64,000 nt of DNA from Bifidobacterium italicum (GTDB taxonomy: Bacteria; Actinomycetota; Actinomycetes; Actinomycetales; Bifidobacteriaceae): NCBI RefSeq assembly GCF_002286915.1, contig NZ_MVOG01000005.1, positions 1 through 64,000 on the forward strand, read 5' to 3'. The notes below the pieces were generated by a model. It was not told the origin of the DNA. It was given only the letters and a program-made list of their open reading frames with translations, and did not search any database. Shown here piece after piece: positions 49,891-57,667 of the stretch. Numbering within the stretch: position 1 is the first letter of the stretch; every line of letters begins with the position of its first letter. The position numbers were made by a program, and so were the translations under genes.

Positions 49891-52044
49891 ATGGTCATTT
49901 CAGCGGCACAGCAATTGGCGGACGAACTCGTCAACAGGCGCGACGCGCTCAATCGCGAACTGGCGCGCAACGGCGTACGGTTCGGCATCTACAAGAACGG
50001 TGAATACCAGGATCAGCTCTTTCCCTACGATCCGATCCCGCGCATCCTCGGCTCCGATGAGTTCGATCAGCTCGAAGCCGGTCTCAAGCAACGCGTGAAC
50101 GCACTCAACGCCTATCTGCGCGACATCTATTCGGACAAGCGCATCGTGCGCGACGGCATCATTCCCGAGGAATTCGTCTACACCTGTTCCGGTTATTTCC
50201 CGCAGGTCAACGGCGTGACGCCTCCCGGCGGCGTCTTCGCGCACATCGCCGGCGAGGATCTCGTACAGGGCGAGGACGGCGCCTGGTGGGTGCTCGAGGA
50301 CAATCTGCGCATCCCCTCCGGCGCCAGCTATCCACTGTTCGCCCGTGACATCGAGCGCCGCACCACGCCGCGATTGTTTCGCGACGTGCGCGTGCGCGAC
50401 AACCGGGACTATCCGCGGTTGCTGCGCAAATCGATGGCTTTCGTCTCGACCGAAGGCATGGCCGTCGTGCTGTCGCCGGGCCGCTACAACTCGGCGTTCT
50501 TCGAACACGCGTATCTCGCCGAGAAGACCGGTGCCACGCTTGTGTTCCCCGAAGACCTCGAGGTCGTCGACAACCGGCTGTTCTTCCTTGATTACGCCGG
50601 GCGTCGCCACCGCGTCGGCGTCCTGTACCGACGTCTGTCCGACGAGTTCCTTGACCCCTTTGCGTTCAACCCTGATTCGGTGATCGGCGTCCCCGGGCTG
50701 CTGAGCGCCTACCGCGCCGGCAATGTGGCCATCGTGAACGCGCCGGGCAACGGCGTTGCCGATGACAAGGCGATCTACTATTTCGTGCCGCAGATGATCC
50801 GCTATTACCTGCATGAGGAGCCATTGCTCAACAACGCGCCCACCTACATGCCGCTGTTCGAACAGGATCGCAAGGAGATCATGGACCGACTCGGCGAGCT
50901 CGTCATCAAGGACGTCGCCGAGGCAGGCGGCTACGGCGTCGTGTTCGGTTCGTCGCTCGACCGCGGGCAGCGTCGCGACCTCGCCACGAAGATCGCCGAG
51001 GAGCCACGCCGTTTCATCGCGCAGGAAGTCATCCAATTCAAGGACATCGACGTCATCGATCCCGACACGGGCGAGCGCACGCCCAGAAAATGCGATCTGC
51101 GCGCGTTCGTGCTCACAGGGCAGAACACGCATGTCTGGTATTCCGGTCTCACCCGTTACTCGTCCGTGCCGGGGCAGATGATCGTCAATTCGTCGCAGGG
51201 CGGCGGATTCAAGGACACATGGGTGCTCGCGAAGGACACTGGTGTGGAGTACGACACGTCGCCGCATGTCGAACTGATCAAGCCGGCCAGCGTCCGCACG
51301 TCCGCGCAATCGGCCGCCGCGCGTTCGAGCGCCCTCATCACGAAGTCGAAAGTGGAGAACTTATATTGGCTCGGCCGCTACAGCGAGCGCGTGTTCACGA
51401 CGTTGAACACGTTCCTGCCGTTCTATGACCGTGTCATGGACACCGACGTCGACGCGTTCCGCCCGTTCGCCAGCGCGCTCGACCTTCCGCAGGATTTCGC
51501 TGATTTCGACACGTTCATCACGTCGTTCCTTTATGACGGCGAGAATCCCGACTCGATTCGCTCCGCCATCCGCCGCGCGTTCACGAACGCCGTGCCGCTG
51601 CGTCCGGAGCTCGGCTCGCGGCTGTTGCAGTACATCGAGCTGGCGATGGGTGGGATCGACGAGGCCGCCGCGCATTCCTCGCATGCCGACGATCTGTATG
51701 ATCATCGCGACCTCGCCGACCTCATCCTGTCCTTCTGGGGCGGCATCGAGGATTCGCAGATCGACGCGCCGCTCAAGGCGCTGCTGTTCCTCGGCAAGTA
51801 TCTGGAACGGGTGGATCTGTATACGCGTTTCGGGCTTTCGGCGCAGGAGCTCGACGCGCCGCTGCGCAAGATGACCACCTATGTGCAGGTGCTGGATGGT
51901 CTGCAGATGCCCGAATGCCTTGAATCCGGTTTGGTGTGGCTCGTCGAACAGACCTCGGTGCGCGGCTACGCGCCGATTTCCGAGGCTTTGGCCGCCATGC
52001 TGTCTGGTCTGCGGACCGATTCGACTGGGCATCTGTGTGCATGA
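49891..52044 (+). CDS. Circularly permuted ATP-grasp protein fused to alpha-E domain
   Basis: 717-aa fusion. Residues ~15-470 are a circularly permuted ATP-grasp (DUF404/407; RRDALNRELARNGVRFGIYK, GGVFAHIAGEDLVQGEDG, DRRWVL-like WWVLEDNLRIPSG, KCDLRAFVLTGQNTHVWYSG). Residues ~480-700 are an alpha-E domain (KSKVENLYWLGRYSERVFTT). The two usually occur as separate neighbouring genes; the fusion fixes a common role. ATP-grasp enzymes of this class are predicted amide/peptide ligases. The next gene is a transglutaminase-like enzyme 15 bp on, completing a widely conserved but poorly understood unit. Confidence 0.88.
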   Translation: MVISAAQQLADELVNRRDALNRELARNGVRFGIYKNGEYQDQLFPYDPIPRILGSDEFDQLEAGLKQRVNALNAYLRDIYSDKRIVRDGIIPEEFVYTCSGYFPQVNGVTPPGGVFAHIAGEDLVQGEDGAWWVLEDNLRIPSGASYPLFARDIERRTTPRLFRDVRVRDNRDYPRLLRKSMAFVSTEGMAVVLSPGRYNSAFFEHAYLAEKTGATLVFPEDLEVVDNRLFFLDYAGRRHRVGVLYRRLSDEFLDPFAFNPDSVIGVPGLLSAYRAGNVAIVNAPGNGVADDKAIYYFVPQMIRYYLHEEPLLNNAPTYMPLFEQDRKEIMDRLGELVIKDVAEAGGYGVVFGSSLDRGQRRDLATKIAEEPRRFIAQEVIQFKDIDVIDPDTGERTPRKCDLRAFVLTGQNTHVWYSGLTRYSSVPGQMIVNSSQGGGFKDTWVLAKDTGVEYDTSPHVELIKPASVRTSAQSAAARSSALITKSKVENLYWLGRYSERVFTTLNTFLPFYDRVMDTDVDAFRPFASALDLPQDFADFDTFITSFLYDGENPDSIRSAIRRAFTNAVPLRPELGSRLLQYIELAMGGIDEAAAHSSHADDLYDHRDLADLILSFWGGIEDSQIDAPLKALLFLGKYLERVDLYTRFGLSAQELDAPLRKMTTYVQVLDGLQMPECLESGLVWLVEQTSVRGYAPISEALAAMLSGLRTDSTGHLCA

Positions 52045-52059
52045 TATAAGGTGTGTCGC

Positions 52060-52860
52060 GTGAAGAAATTGACCTTTGCGTATGAGATGAAACTGACGTT
52101 CAGCGCGCCGGTGACCGAACACCGTTTCCAGTTGCGTTGCGCCCCGGTGACCGGTCCTCGTCAGCAGGTCATCGACGTCGATGTGCAGATGGAGCCGCAG
52201 GTGGAGCTCGAGTCGACGATCGATTCCTTCGGTTCGCTCGTCATGACCGGCTACATGCCGCAGGCGCACAGCGAGTTCGGCTATCGTGTGACCGGCATCG
52301 CGTTCGTGGACAACGCGAACATCAAGGAGGAGCCGTTCAAGCCGTTGTACCGCTTCCCGTCCGCGTTGACGAAGCCGGGGCCGGCGATCGAAGCGCTGAT
52401 CGTGCGCTGCCGCACCCGAATCGATGCATTGGGGGATGGCGCCGATGAGCTGGACCGTGCAAGTGTCATCATGGATGAGGTGTATCGGTCGTTCGACTAC
52501 ACTCCCGGATCCACCACGGTGCAGACGACCGCCGAAGAGGCGTTCGCGCAACGCAAGGGCGTCTGCCAGGACTATGCGCATGTGATGCTCGCCGTATGCC
52601 GCGACCTTGGCATCGCCGCCCGCTATATCGCGGGATTGCTCGACGGGGAAGGGGCGACGCATGCGTGGGTCGAGGTGTATCGCGACCGCCGTTGGGTCGG
52701 TCTGGACCCCACGCATAACCGTATGGTCGACGACAATTACATCACCATCGCGCATGGCCGTGATTACCGCGACTGCATGCTCGACATCGGCGTCTTCTCC
52801 GGCGACAATGTGGCGCAGACCCAGTGGGTGAACGCGTCCGTGCATGAGAGCCTCGTGTAG
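52060..52860 (+). CDS. Transglutaminase-like cysteine protease-fold protein
   Basis: 266-aa protein with an N-terminal Bact_transglu_N beta domain (residues ~1-95) and a papain-fold transglutaminase core. The catalytic triad is visible: Cys169 in RKGVCQDYAHV, His in ATHAWVEVY and Asp in VGLDPTHNRMV. The GTG at 52060 has AAGGTG six bases upstream; a GTG nine bases earlier is the alternative. It is coupled to the ATP-grasp/alpha-E gene. Such trios are thought to make and process a peptide or protein tag, unproven here. Confidence 0.85.
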   Translation: MKKLTFAYEMKLTFSAPVTEHRFQLRCAPVTGPRQQVIDVDVQMEPQVELESTIDSFGSLVMTGYMPQAHSEFGYRVTGIAFVDNANIKEEPFKPLYRFPSALTKPGPAIEALIVRCRTRIDALGDGADELDRASVIMDEVYRSFDYTPGSTTVQTTAEEAFAQRKGVCQDYAHVMLAVCRDLGIAARYIAGLLDGEGATHAWVEVYRDRRWVGLDPTHNRMVDDNYITIAHGRDYRDCMLDIGVFSGDNVAQTQWVNASVHESLV

Positions 52861-52983
52861 GGCGGTTGTGCGCAGCGTGAGCGTGATGCTTGCGCCGTCG
52901 CAGTCTGCCCGAACAGGCCTCGCAGCTGCCGGATAAAACAGAAAAACCGCTGAAAACCCAATGTTTTCAACGGTTACCGCGAG

Positions 52984-53056
52984 TGGAGCTACCCGGGTTC
53001 GAACCGGGGACCCTCTGCTTGCAAAGCAGATGCGCTACCAGCTGCGCTATAGCCCC
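52984..53056 (-). tRNA. tRNA-Ala (TGC)
   Basis: A 73-nt cloverleaf on the minus strand: acceptor GGGGCTA/TAGCTCC with a G-U pair, anticodon loop TTTGCAA (TGC), T arm GGTTCGAACCC. CCA not encoded. Confidence 0.97.
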
Positions 53057-53088
53057 GAACGGGGGAACACGTGAGAATGCTCCCCACG

Positions 53089-53162
53089 TGGGCCCGGGAG
53101 GACTTGAACCTCCGACCTCATCCTTATCAGGGATGCGCTCTAACCACCTGAGCTACGGGCCC
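53089..53162 (-). tRNA. tRNA-Ile (GAT)
   Basis: A 74-nt cloverleaf: acceptor GGGCCCG/CGGGCCC, anticodon stem CATCC/GGATG with loop CTGATAA (GAT). It precedes tRNA-Ala by 32 bp. The same Ile-Ala pair sits in many rRNA spacers, but no rRNA is present here. Confidence 0.97.
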
Positions 53163-53266
53163 GATCCGATTGCGCTAGACGCAACAGATAAAGAGAATAC
53201 TCTTCGGAGTGTACTTGCGCAAATTGATCATCGTTCGGCGTGTCGTCGCGGGCTGCGTCTTTCGTC

Positions 53267-53302
53267 CGATATGCATTCGAACATATGTCCGAATGCATAT
53301 CG
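53267..53302. promoter_or_regulatory. 36-bp near-perfect palindrome upstream of the metallopeptidase gene
   Basis: CGATATGCATTCG (53267-53279) and CGAATGCATATCG (53290-53302) flank a spacer whose centre ACATATGT is itself palindromic; only one base pair breaks the symmetry. The AT-rich core contrasts with the genome. Likely an operator; it lies just before the chosen start (53314) of the following gene. Confidence 0.65.
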
Positions 53303-53313
53303 ATAATGCTCGT

Positions 53314-54057
53314 ATGTCGTTTCGTGGAATGCCCCGTGCCCGTTCGTTCTCCAGGCCGTCGCAGCGTGCGCTGATCTCGCGCGAGACGCTCAACGTCGAC
53401 GGGCTGCAGGTGACGGTGCTGCGCAAAAACAACCGCAACATGTATCTGCGCATCAAGCCGCCGTATGGCGCCGTCGAGGTGACCGCCCCCGCGCGCATGC
53501 CCGAACGGACGATCGTCGATTTCGTGCGCGACCGCCGTGAGTGGGTCGACGATGCGTTGCGCAAGATGGCGGTCGCGCGCTCGCGCACCTTCGCGTCGGC
53601 GGATGTGGATCCTTCAGTGCCGTCGCCGTCAATCGCCGCCACCGGAACCGAGGTCTCCGTCGCGCGCGAGGCAGTCGATACCGCCGCTGGTTTCACGTGG
53701 AACGAACGGTATGTCGAGAAGGCGCGGCGTTCGATCGAACAGCGGATTCCGGCGCTGCTGGAGAAGTGGACGCCGATCATCGGCCGTTCGCCGTCGAAGA
53801 TCACCGTGCGTGCGATGACGTCGCGATGGGGTTCGTGTACGCCGAAGACGTCGCGGATCCGCCTGAATCTGCAACTCGGACTGATGGACCCGAAGTTCCT
53901 CGAATATGTACTCGTGCATGAGATGACGCATCTGTGGGAGCATGGGCACGGCGCCGCCTTCCAGACCAGGATGACCGACGCGCTGCCCAAATGGAGGGAG
54001 CTGCGTCGCGAGCTCAATCGCTGCACGATCTTCGAGGTGCCGCAAGTGCAGCGTTGA
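53314..54057 (+). CDS. YgjP-like (SprT/M48-type) zinc metallopeptidase
   Basis: 247-aa member of the YgjP/WLM group (DUF45). The zinc motif HEMTHLWEHGHG provides His202, Glu203, His206 and His212 in the chosen numbering. TSRWGSCTPKTSRIRLNLQL upstream is the family signature. The N-terminal basic region and beta domain (ETLNVDGLQVTVLRKNNRN) are usual. The start at 53314 (MSFRGMP) lacks a good SD, and earlier ATGs fall inside the palindrome, so transcripts may be leaderless or the start may lie elsewhere. Confidence 0.82.
   Translation: MSFRGMPRARSFSRPSQRALISRETLNVDGLQVTVLRKNNRNMYLRIKPPYGAVEVTAPARMPERTIVDFVRDRREWVDDALRKMAVARSRTFASADVDPSVPSPSIAATGTEVSVAREAVDTAAGFTWNERYVEKARRSIEQRIPALLEKWTPIIGRSPSKITVRAMTSRWGSCTPKTSRIRLNLQLGLMDPKFLEYVLVHEMTHLWEHGHGAAFQTRMTDALPKWRELRRELNRCTIFEVPQVQR
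53689..53704. promoter_or_regulatory. Possible intragenic parS-like site
   Basis: GGTTTCACGTGGAACG matches the parS consensus at 13 of 16 positions, inside the metallopeptidase gene. One or few such matches arise by chance, but parS sites often lie in genes near the origin. Confidence 0.35.
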
Positions 54058-54093
54058 GCGCGGCGCTGAACGCGGCATCATGGCTGCGTTGAG

Positions 54094-54897
54094 TCACTCC
54101 CAGCGCGCATGCTCCACGTCGACGCCCTCCGTGGCGGCCTGCGTTTCGATGATCGCGCGCAGCCAATCGGCGAGTCCCGGCTCGATGGCGTCGTAATGCG
54201 CGCGGAATCGCGGATCGGCGGTGTACATCGTCGCGAGGCATACGTGCATCGACGGCGTCACGTGATACCACGTGAGCGATTCCCGATGTCGCAACGCGAG
54301 TTCGTTCGCCTCGTCGCTGCCCGGCTCGACGCCGCGGCGCATCGCCTGCGCGAGTTCGCGTTCGACCGTCTGCATCGCGTCGCGGTCCGCTTGCTGCTGC
54401 GCGTCGTCGGTGCGGGTGCGGTACTCGGCGTACTCCATCCATTGTGCGCTGTCTCCCCAACGTTCGTGTGCTTCGTCGGTGGTTGGATCGTGCATGCCGT
54501 TCTCCTTGTCCGTTGATTGCGTTGATGCGGTGTCGTGCCGCGCGTGCCCGCTCAGTGCGTCGATGTCCTGCAGCGTCTCCTGTAGTTCGGCGATGCGCTG
54601 TTCGATGCGGTCGCGGTGTGCGCGCAGCAGTGCGAGCGTCTCCTTCGTCGGCTGTCCGAGGACGGCGCTGATCTGCTCAGAGTTGAGACCGAGGTCGCGG
54701 TACAGCTGGATCCGTCGGATACGTGCGATGTCGCGCTCGCCGTACAGCCGGTAGCCGTTGCCGTCCCGTTCGGGGCGCAGCAGGCCGACCGACTCCCAAT
54801 GGCGCAGCATCCGTACGCTGACCGCGCACAGTGACGCCGTTTCGCCGATCGTCAGCATCGCGCCGTGCGCTGCCGTTTGTCCTCGATTCGTTCGCAT
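54094..54897 (-). CDS. MerR-family regulator with TipAS-like domain
   Basis: 267-aa regulator. The winged helix begins MLTIGETASLCAVSVRMLRH and reads on through NGYRLYGERDIARIRRIQLY. A dimerisation helix then leads to a TipAS-type domain (SAQWMEYAEYRTRTDDAQQQ ...) that in TipA binds thiopeptides. Two starts are possible: ATG 54897 (MRTNRGQ), where transcripts from the promoter above would be leaderless or nearly so, or ATG 54858 at the conserved domain. A longer reading from 54921 would begin inside the promoter and is unlikely. Confidence 0.87.
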   Translation of the reverse strand: MRTNRGQTAAHGAMLTIGETASLCAVSVRMLRHWESVGLLRPERDGNGYRLYGERDIARIRRIQLYRDLGLNSEQISAVLGQPTKETLALLRAHRDRIEQRIAELQETLQDIDALSGHARHDTASTQSTDKENGMHDPTTDEAHERWGDSAQWMEYAEYRTRTDDAQQQADRDAMQTVERELAQAMRRGVEPGSDEANELALRHRESLTWYHVTPSMHVCLATMYTADPRFRAHYDAIEPGLADWLRAIIETQAATEGVDVEHARWE

Positions 54898-54904
54898 GAC
54901 TGCC

Positions 54905-54935
54905 ACGCTACGGCCTGACATGATGTGAGGGTCAA
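54905..54935 (-). promoter_or_regulatory. MerR-type promoter with operator in a 19-bp spacer
   Basis: TTGACC (54930-54935) and TAGCGT (54905-54910) are 19 bp apart, the elongated spacing that MerR proteins correct by DNA distortion. The dyad CCTCACATCATGTCAGG, broken at one position, lies in the spacer. It is directly upstream of the gene, so autoregulation is expected. Confidence 0.75.
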
Positions 54936-54987
54936 CATCGACGGCGTGTCGGTGGAGTGGTGGGTGGTGCGCGGCTGGCGATGAGCG

Positions 54988-56736
54988 TCACTCGGTGGTG
55001 CGTCCGCGTGTGTAGGCGCGCGAACGGCTCTGCTTTTTCCCGATTGCGGTGATGGTGCCGTCGTCCACAAGCTCGCGCAGGAGGCGGCGTACCGTCTGCA
55101 GGCTTCGACCGGTGGTCTCCGCGATCTCGCGTGCGCTGATTGTGCCGGATGCGGGAACTGCGTCGATGATGGCTTGCCGGCTCGATGTCGCCGCTGCGGG
55201 GGGTGCCGTTGGGGCGTCGTCGGCATCGGTGGTCGCCGGTGCTTCCAAGGGTTCGTACGTATCTGTGGCCACCTGTTTGACGAGGCCGTCCTCCGCCAAC
55301 GCGGACAGCATTGTACGGATGTCATCGGAATCATGTCCGAGCCGATCCCGGATGTCGTGGACGCTTGCCCGTCCAAGCGCGCGCACGGTATGCAACACCG
55401 AGCTTTCGCGCCCCGGCAGATCGTGCCCCACATGGTTGCGCACCCACTGCTGGTTCATGGCGAGTTCGGCGCCGCCGCGATACAGAACCACGCGGAAACG
55501 ATCGAAGGCCGGTTTGAAGTCAGGCTGTGCGAGGGAACGGTCTTTCATTTGGCTGATCATGAAACGGATACCCGAGCCCTGCCCTTCCACGGTAGGACCT
55601 GCCTTATCGTCGCCACGCAGCAGTGGCGTATGCTGCAACAGTTGCATCAAGGTTGCGTTGCGGCACTTGGAGACGCCGTCGGTGAGATTCTGCAGCGTTT
55701 TGCCGCCCCACAATCCGCCGGGGCTTGAAATCTCCACGCGGTCGGAATAGATATCGACGCTCACCGGATCGTTATGGAACAATGCGTCGTATTCCCGATG
55801 AACGACAGCGTTGGCGATTGCCTCGCGCAGTACCCCGGCAGGAATCTCGGGTACATCGTGCCTTCCGGTGCCCTCGATGAGTGAATAGGTGCGCAGATTG
55901 CGCAACGTAGCCTTTACCGCGTCATCGACCATCTCCTGCAGTCGGCCATCGCACTGCACGCGATCGAGGAAGCGGACTTCGTCATTCTGGGCTTTGTCGA
56001 TCCCCGGATGAACGGCGACATCCACGTACAGTCGAGGGAAGAACTGCTGCGGATATATGCCGGCGATAAGTAATCCAGCGAGGCGCACATGGCCGCTTTT
56101 GTCGAGGATGTTCAGTCGTTCGAGTTGCTGAGTCTCATTTTGCGCACCGCGCAGCGCTTTCATGCCGCGGTACGCGTCGATGATGGCGGCGACGGTGGCA
56201 TCATCGAGATCGCTGCGATCGGCATCGGTGATGGATATGCGATCCGCTTCGCTCGATGCATAGACGTTGCGCATCTCGAACAGTTCTGTCGGCGACAATG
56301 GGAGGTCCTTGTCATCCTGGCGCTTGTAGCTGCCGGAGCTCGGCCCCTTGGTTTTGACGTAACAGGGTTTTTGTGCGAGCGCGTTCTCGCGCACCTGCAC
56401 GGCCACCATGTGTTCGCCGTCGACGGTATCACGATGAATGGAGTATTTGGGTGGCGAAACCAGCTTGGCTCCGTCCCGGTTGCCGTCACCCATGCCGTCG
56501 ATGAATTGATTGATGGTTCTGTCCGCGTCGAATTGCGGCGGAACGGTGAAATTCTCGCGTTCGTCGACGCCGAGAAGCAGTGTGCCGCCGTCGGTATTGG
56601 CAAACGCGCTCACACTCTCCCAGACGCTTTTGCTCAGATCTGTGGCACAGCTTTTCGCTTCATAGTCGGCATCGTCATTGTGTTGGTCCCGAAGCCGTTC
56701 GATGGCTTGAGCAAGCGGTTCTTCGATGATCGCCAT
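54988..56736 (-). CDS. Schlafen AlbA_2-domain protein with ATP-binding and winged-helix domains
   Basis: 582-aa 'RecG-like' AlbA_2 protein, not a helicase. Residues ~20-150 form the Schlafen/AlbA_2 domain (DADYEAKSCATDLSKSVWES, VSAFANTDGGTLLLGVD). The middle (~270-420) has the HATPase_c_4 region (EIPAGVLREAIANAVVHREY, GQGSGIRFMISQMKD). The C-terminus (~440-575) holds two winged helices (LGRASVHDIRDRLG, ISAREIAETTGRSLQTVRRL). Such proteins are widespread regulators or phage-defence candidates with undefined activity. A seven-copy iteron array lies at 56753-56832, starting 17 bp before its ATG. Confidence 0.85.
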   Translation of the reverse strand: MAIIEEPLAQAIERLRDQHNDDADYEAKSCATDLSKSVWESVSAFANTDGGTLLLGVDERENFTVPPQFDADRTINQFIDGMGDGNRDGAKLVSPPKYSIHRDTVDGEHMVAVQVRENALAQKPCYVKTKGPSSGSYKRQDDKDLPLSPTELFEMRNVYASSEADRISITDADRSDLDDATVAAIIDAYRGMKALRGAQNETQQLERLNILDKSGHVRLAGLLIAGIYPQQFFPRLYVDVAVHPGIDKAQNDEVRFLDRVQCDGRLQEMVDDAVKATLRNLRTYSLIEGTGRHDVPEIPAGVLREAIANAVVHREYDALFHNDPVSVDIYSDRVEISSPGGLWGGKTLQNLTDGVSKCRNATLMQLLQHTPLLRGDDKAGPTVEGQGSGIRFMISQMKDRSLAQPDFKPAFDRFRVVLYRGGAELAMNQQWVRNHVGHDLPGRESSVLHTVRALGRASVHDIRDRLGHDSDDIRTMLSALAEDGLVKQVATDTYEPLEAPATTDADDAPTAPPAAATSSRQAIIDAVPASGTISAREIAETTGRSLQTVRRLLRELVDDGTITAIGKKQSRSRAYTRGRTTE

Positions 56737-56752
56737 AATGCCTCACTGTCTG

Positions 56753-56832
56753 TCACACTGTCATCACACTATCATCACACTATCATGTGATAGTGATGTG
56801 ACAGTGTGAATGACAGTGATGTGACAGTGTGA
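56753..56832. promoter_or_regulatory. Array of seven 11-bp iterons upstream of the AlbA_2 gene
   Basis: TCACACT(G/A)TCA occurs at 56753, 56764 and 56775 as exact 11-bp tandem units, followed by inverted copies TGATAGTGATG (56788), TGACAGTGTGA (56799), TGACAGTGATG (56811) and TGACAGTGTGA (56822). Eleven bp is one helical turn, so bound protein would line one face. It lies between the AlbA_2 gene start and the FMN-reductase gene. Confidence 0.9.
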
Positions 56833-56982
56833 CTGTGATGAGGGAATCGAGCCGTGGTCGTCTACGCACGGTCAGCTGAGGGCGTGACGGGTTGCCGGCG
56901 TGCGATGCGACGGCTGATAATACAGCCATTCGGCTATTTCGGTCATGAGTATACGACGTGAGCATATGAAAGGAATCCGAGG

Positions 56983-57576
56983 ATGGAATCGATCAATGAG
57001 GTGCGCATCGAGGAACATGACGGCAGCCTGCCCACGGTGCTGATGATCGTCGGATCGCTGCGCGAAAAATCGTTCAACAGGCAGCTCGCGCAGTTCGCCG
57101 CCGGTGAGCTCGCCGACCGCGCGAATGTGCGCATGCTCGACTGGCGTGAGGTGCCGGTGTTCAATCAGGACGAGGAATTCCCGACGCCCGAGCCAGTGGC
57201 GGCAGTTCGCGCTGAGGTCGCCGAAGCCGACGCGATCTGGATCGCGACTCCCGAATACAACCATGGCATGCCGGGGCCGCTCAAGAATCTGTTCGATTGG
57301 CTGTCGCGGCCGGCGCAGGATGGTTCGCCGTCGCCGATCGTCGGCAAGATGATGACGATGAGCGGCGCCGCCGGCTCGAGTTGCGCGCGTGACTGCTTCG
57401 CGACGTGGCTGCCGGTGCTCAAGGCGTTGAAGATGCGCATCGCTCCGGCGACGTTCACCGGCGTGGCGTTGAACCGTGAGATGTTCGTCAGCGATAGGCT
57501 TGACCTTGACGACGCAGCCAAGGCCTCGATCCGCAATCAGGCCGACGCGCTCATTGACATGGTCGTCGGGCAGTAG
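56983..57576 (+). CDS. NADPH-dependent FMN reductase
   Basis: 197-aa flavodoxin-fold reductase of the FMN_red family (chromate/azo/quinone reductase relatives). FMN-phosphate loop is VGSLREKSFNRQLAQFAAG, and the ring-binding segment PEYNHGMPGPLKNLFDWLSR is highly conserved. GAAAGGAATCCGAGG precedes the ATG. Transcribed divergently from the AlbA_2 gene across the iteron array, so it may share its control. Confidence 0.88.
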   Translation: MESINEVRIEEHDGSLPTVLMIVGSLREKSFNRQLAQFAAGELADRANVRMLDWREVPVFNQDEEFPTPEPVAAVRAEVAEADAIWIATPEYNHGMPGPLKNLFDWLSRPAQDGSPSPIVGKMMTMSGAAGSSCARDCFATWLPVLKALKMRIAPATFTGVALNREMFVSDRLDLDDAAKASIRNQADALIDMVVGQ

Positions 57577-57667
57577 CGCATCGGGATGGGCCCGGTTCGC
57601 CGTCGAAAAGCGCGTGCTGACCGTGTCTCGCTTATGGGAACGTCTTGCGGCCTTATTCTCCGAGCGA

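Noticed and set aside
52984..53162. Spacer of an rRNA operon because of the tRNA-Ile/tRNA-Ala pair
   Set aside because: No 16S or 23S sequence lies on either side; flanks are protein genes.
54988..56736. RecG helicase
   Set aside because: The common automatic label comes from the ATP-binding C-terminal part; there are no helicase Walker or DEAD motifs, and the N-terminus is an AlbA_2 domain.
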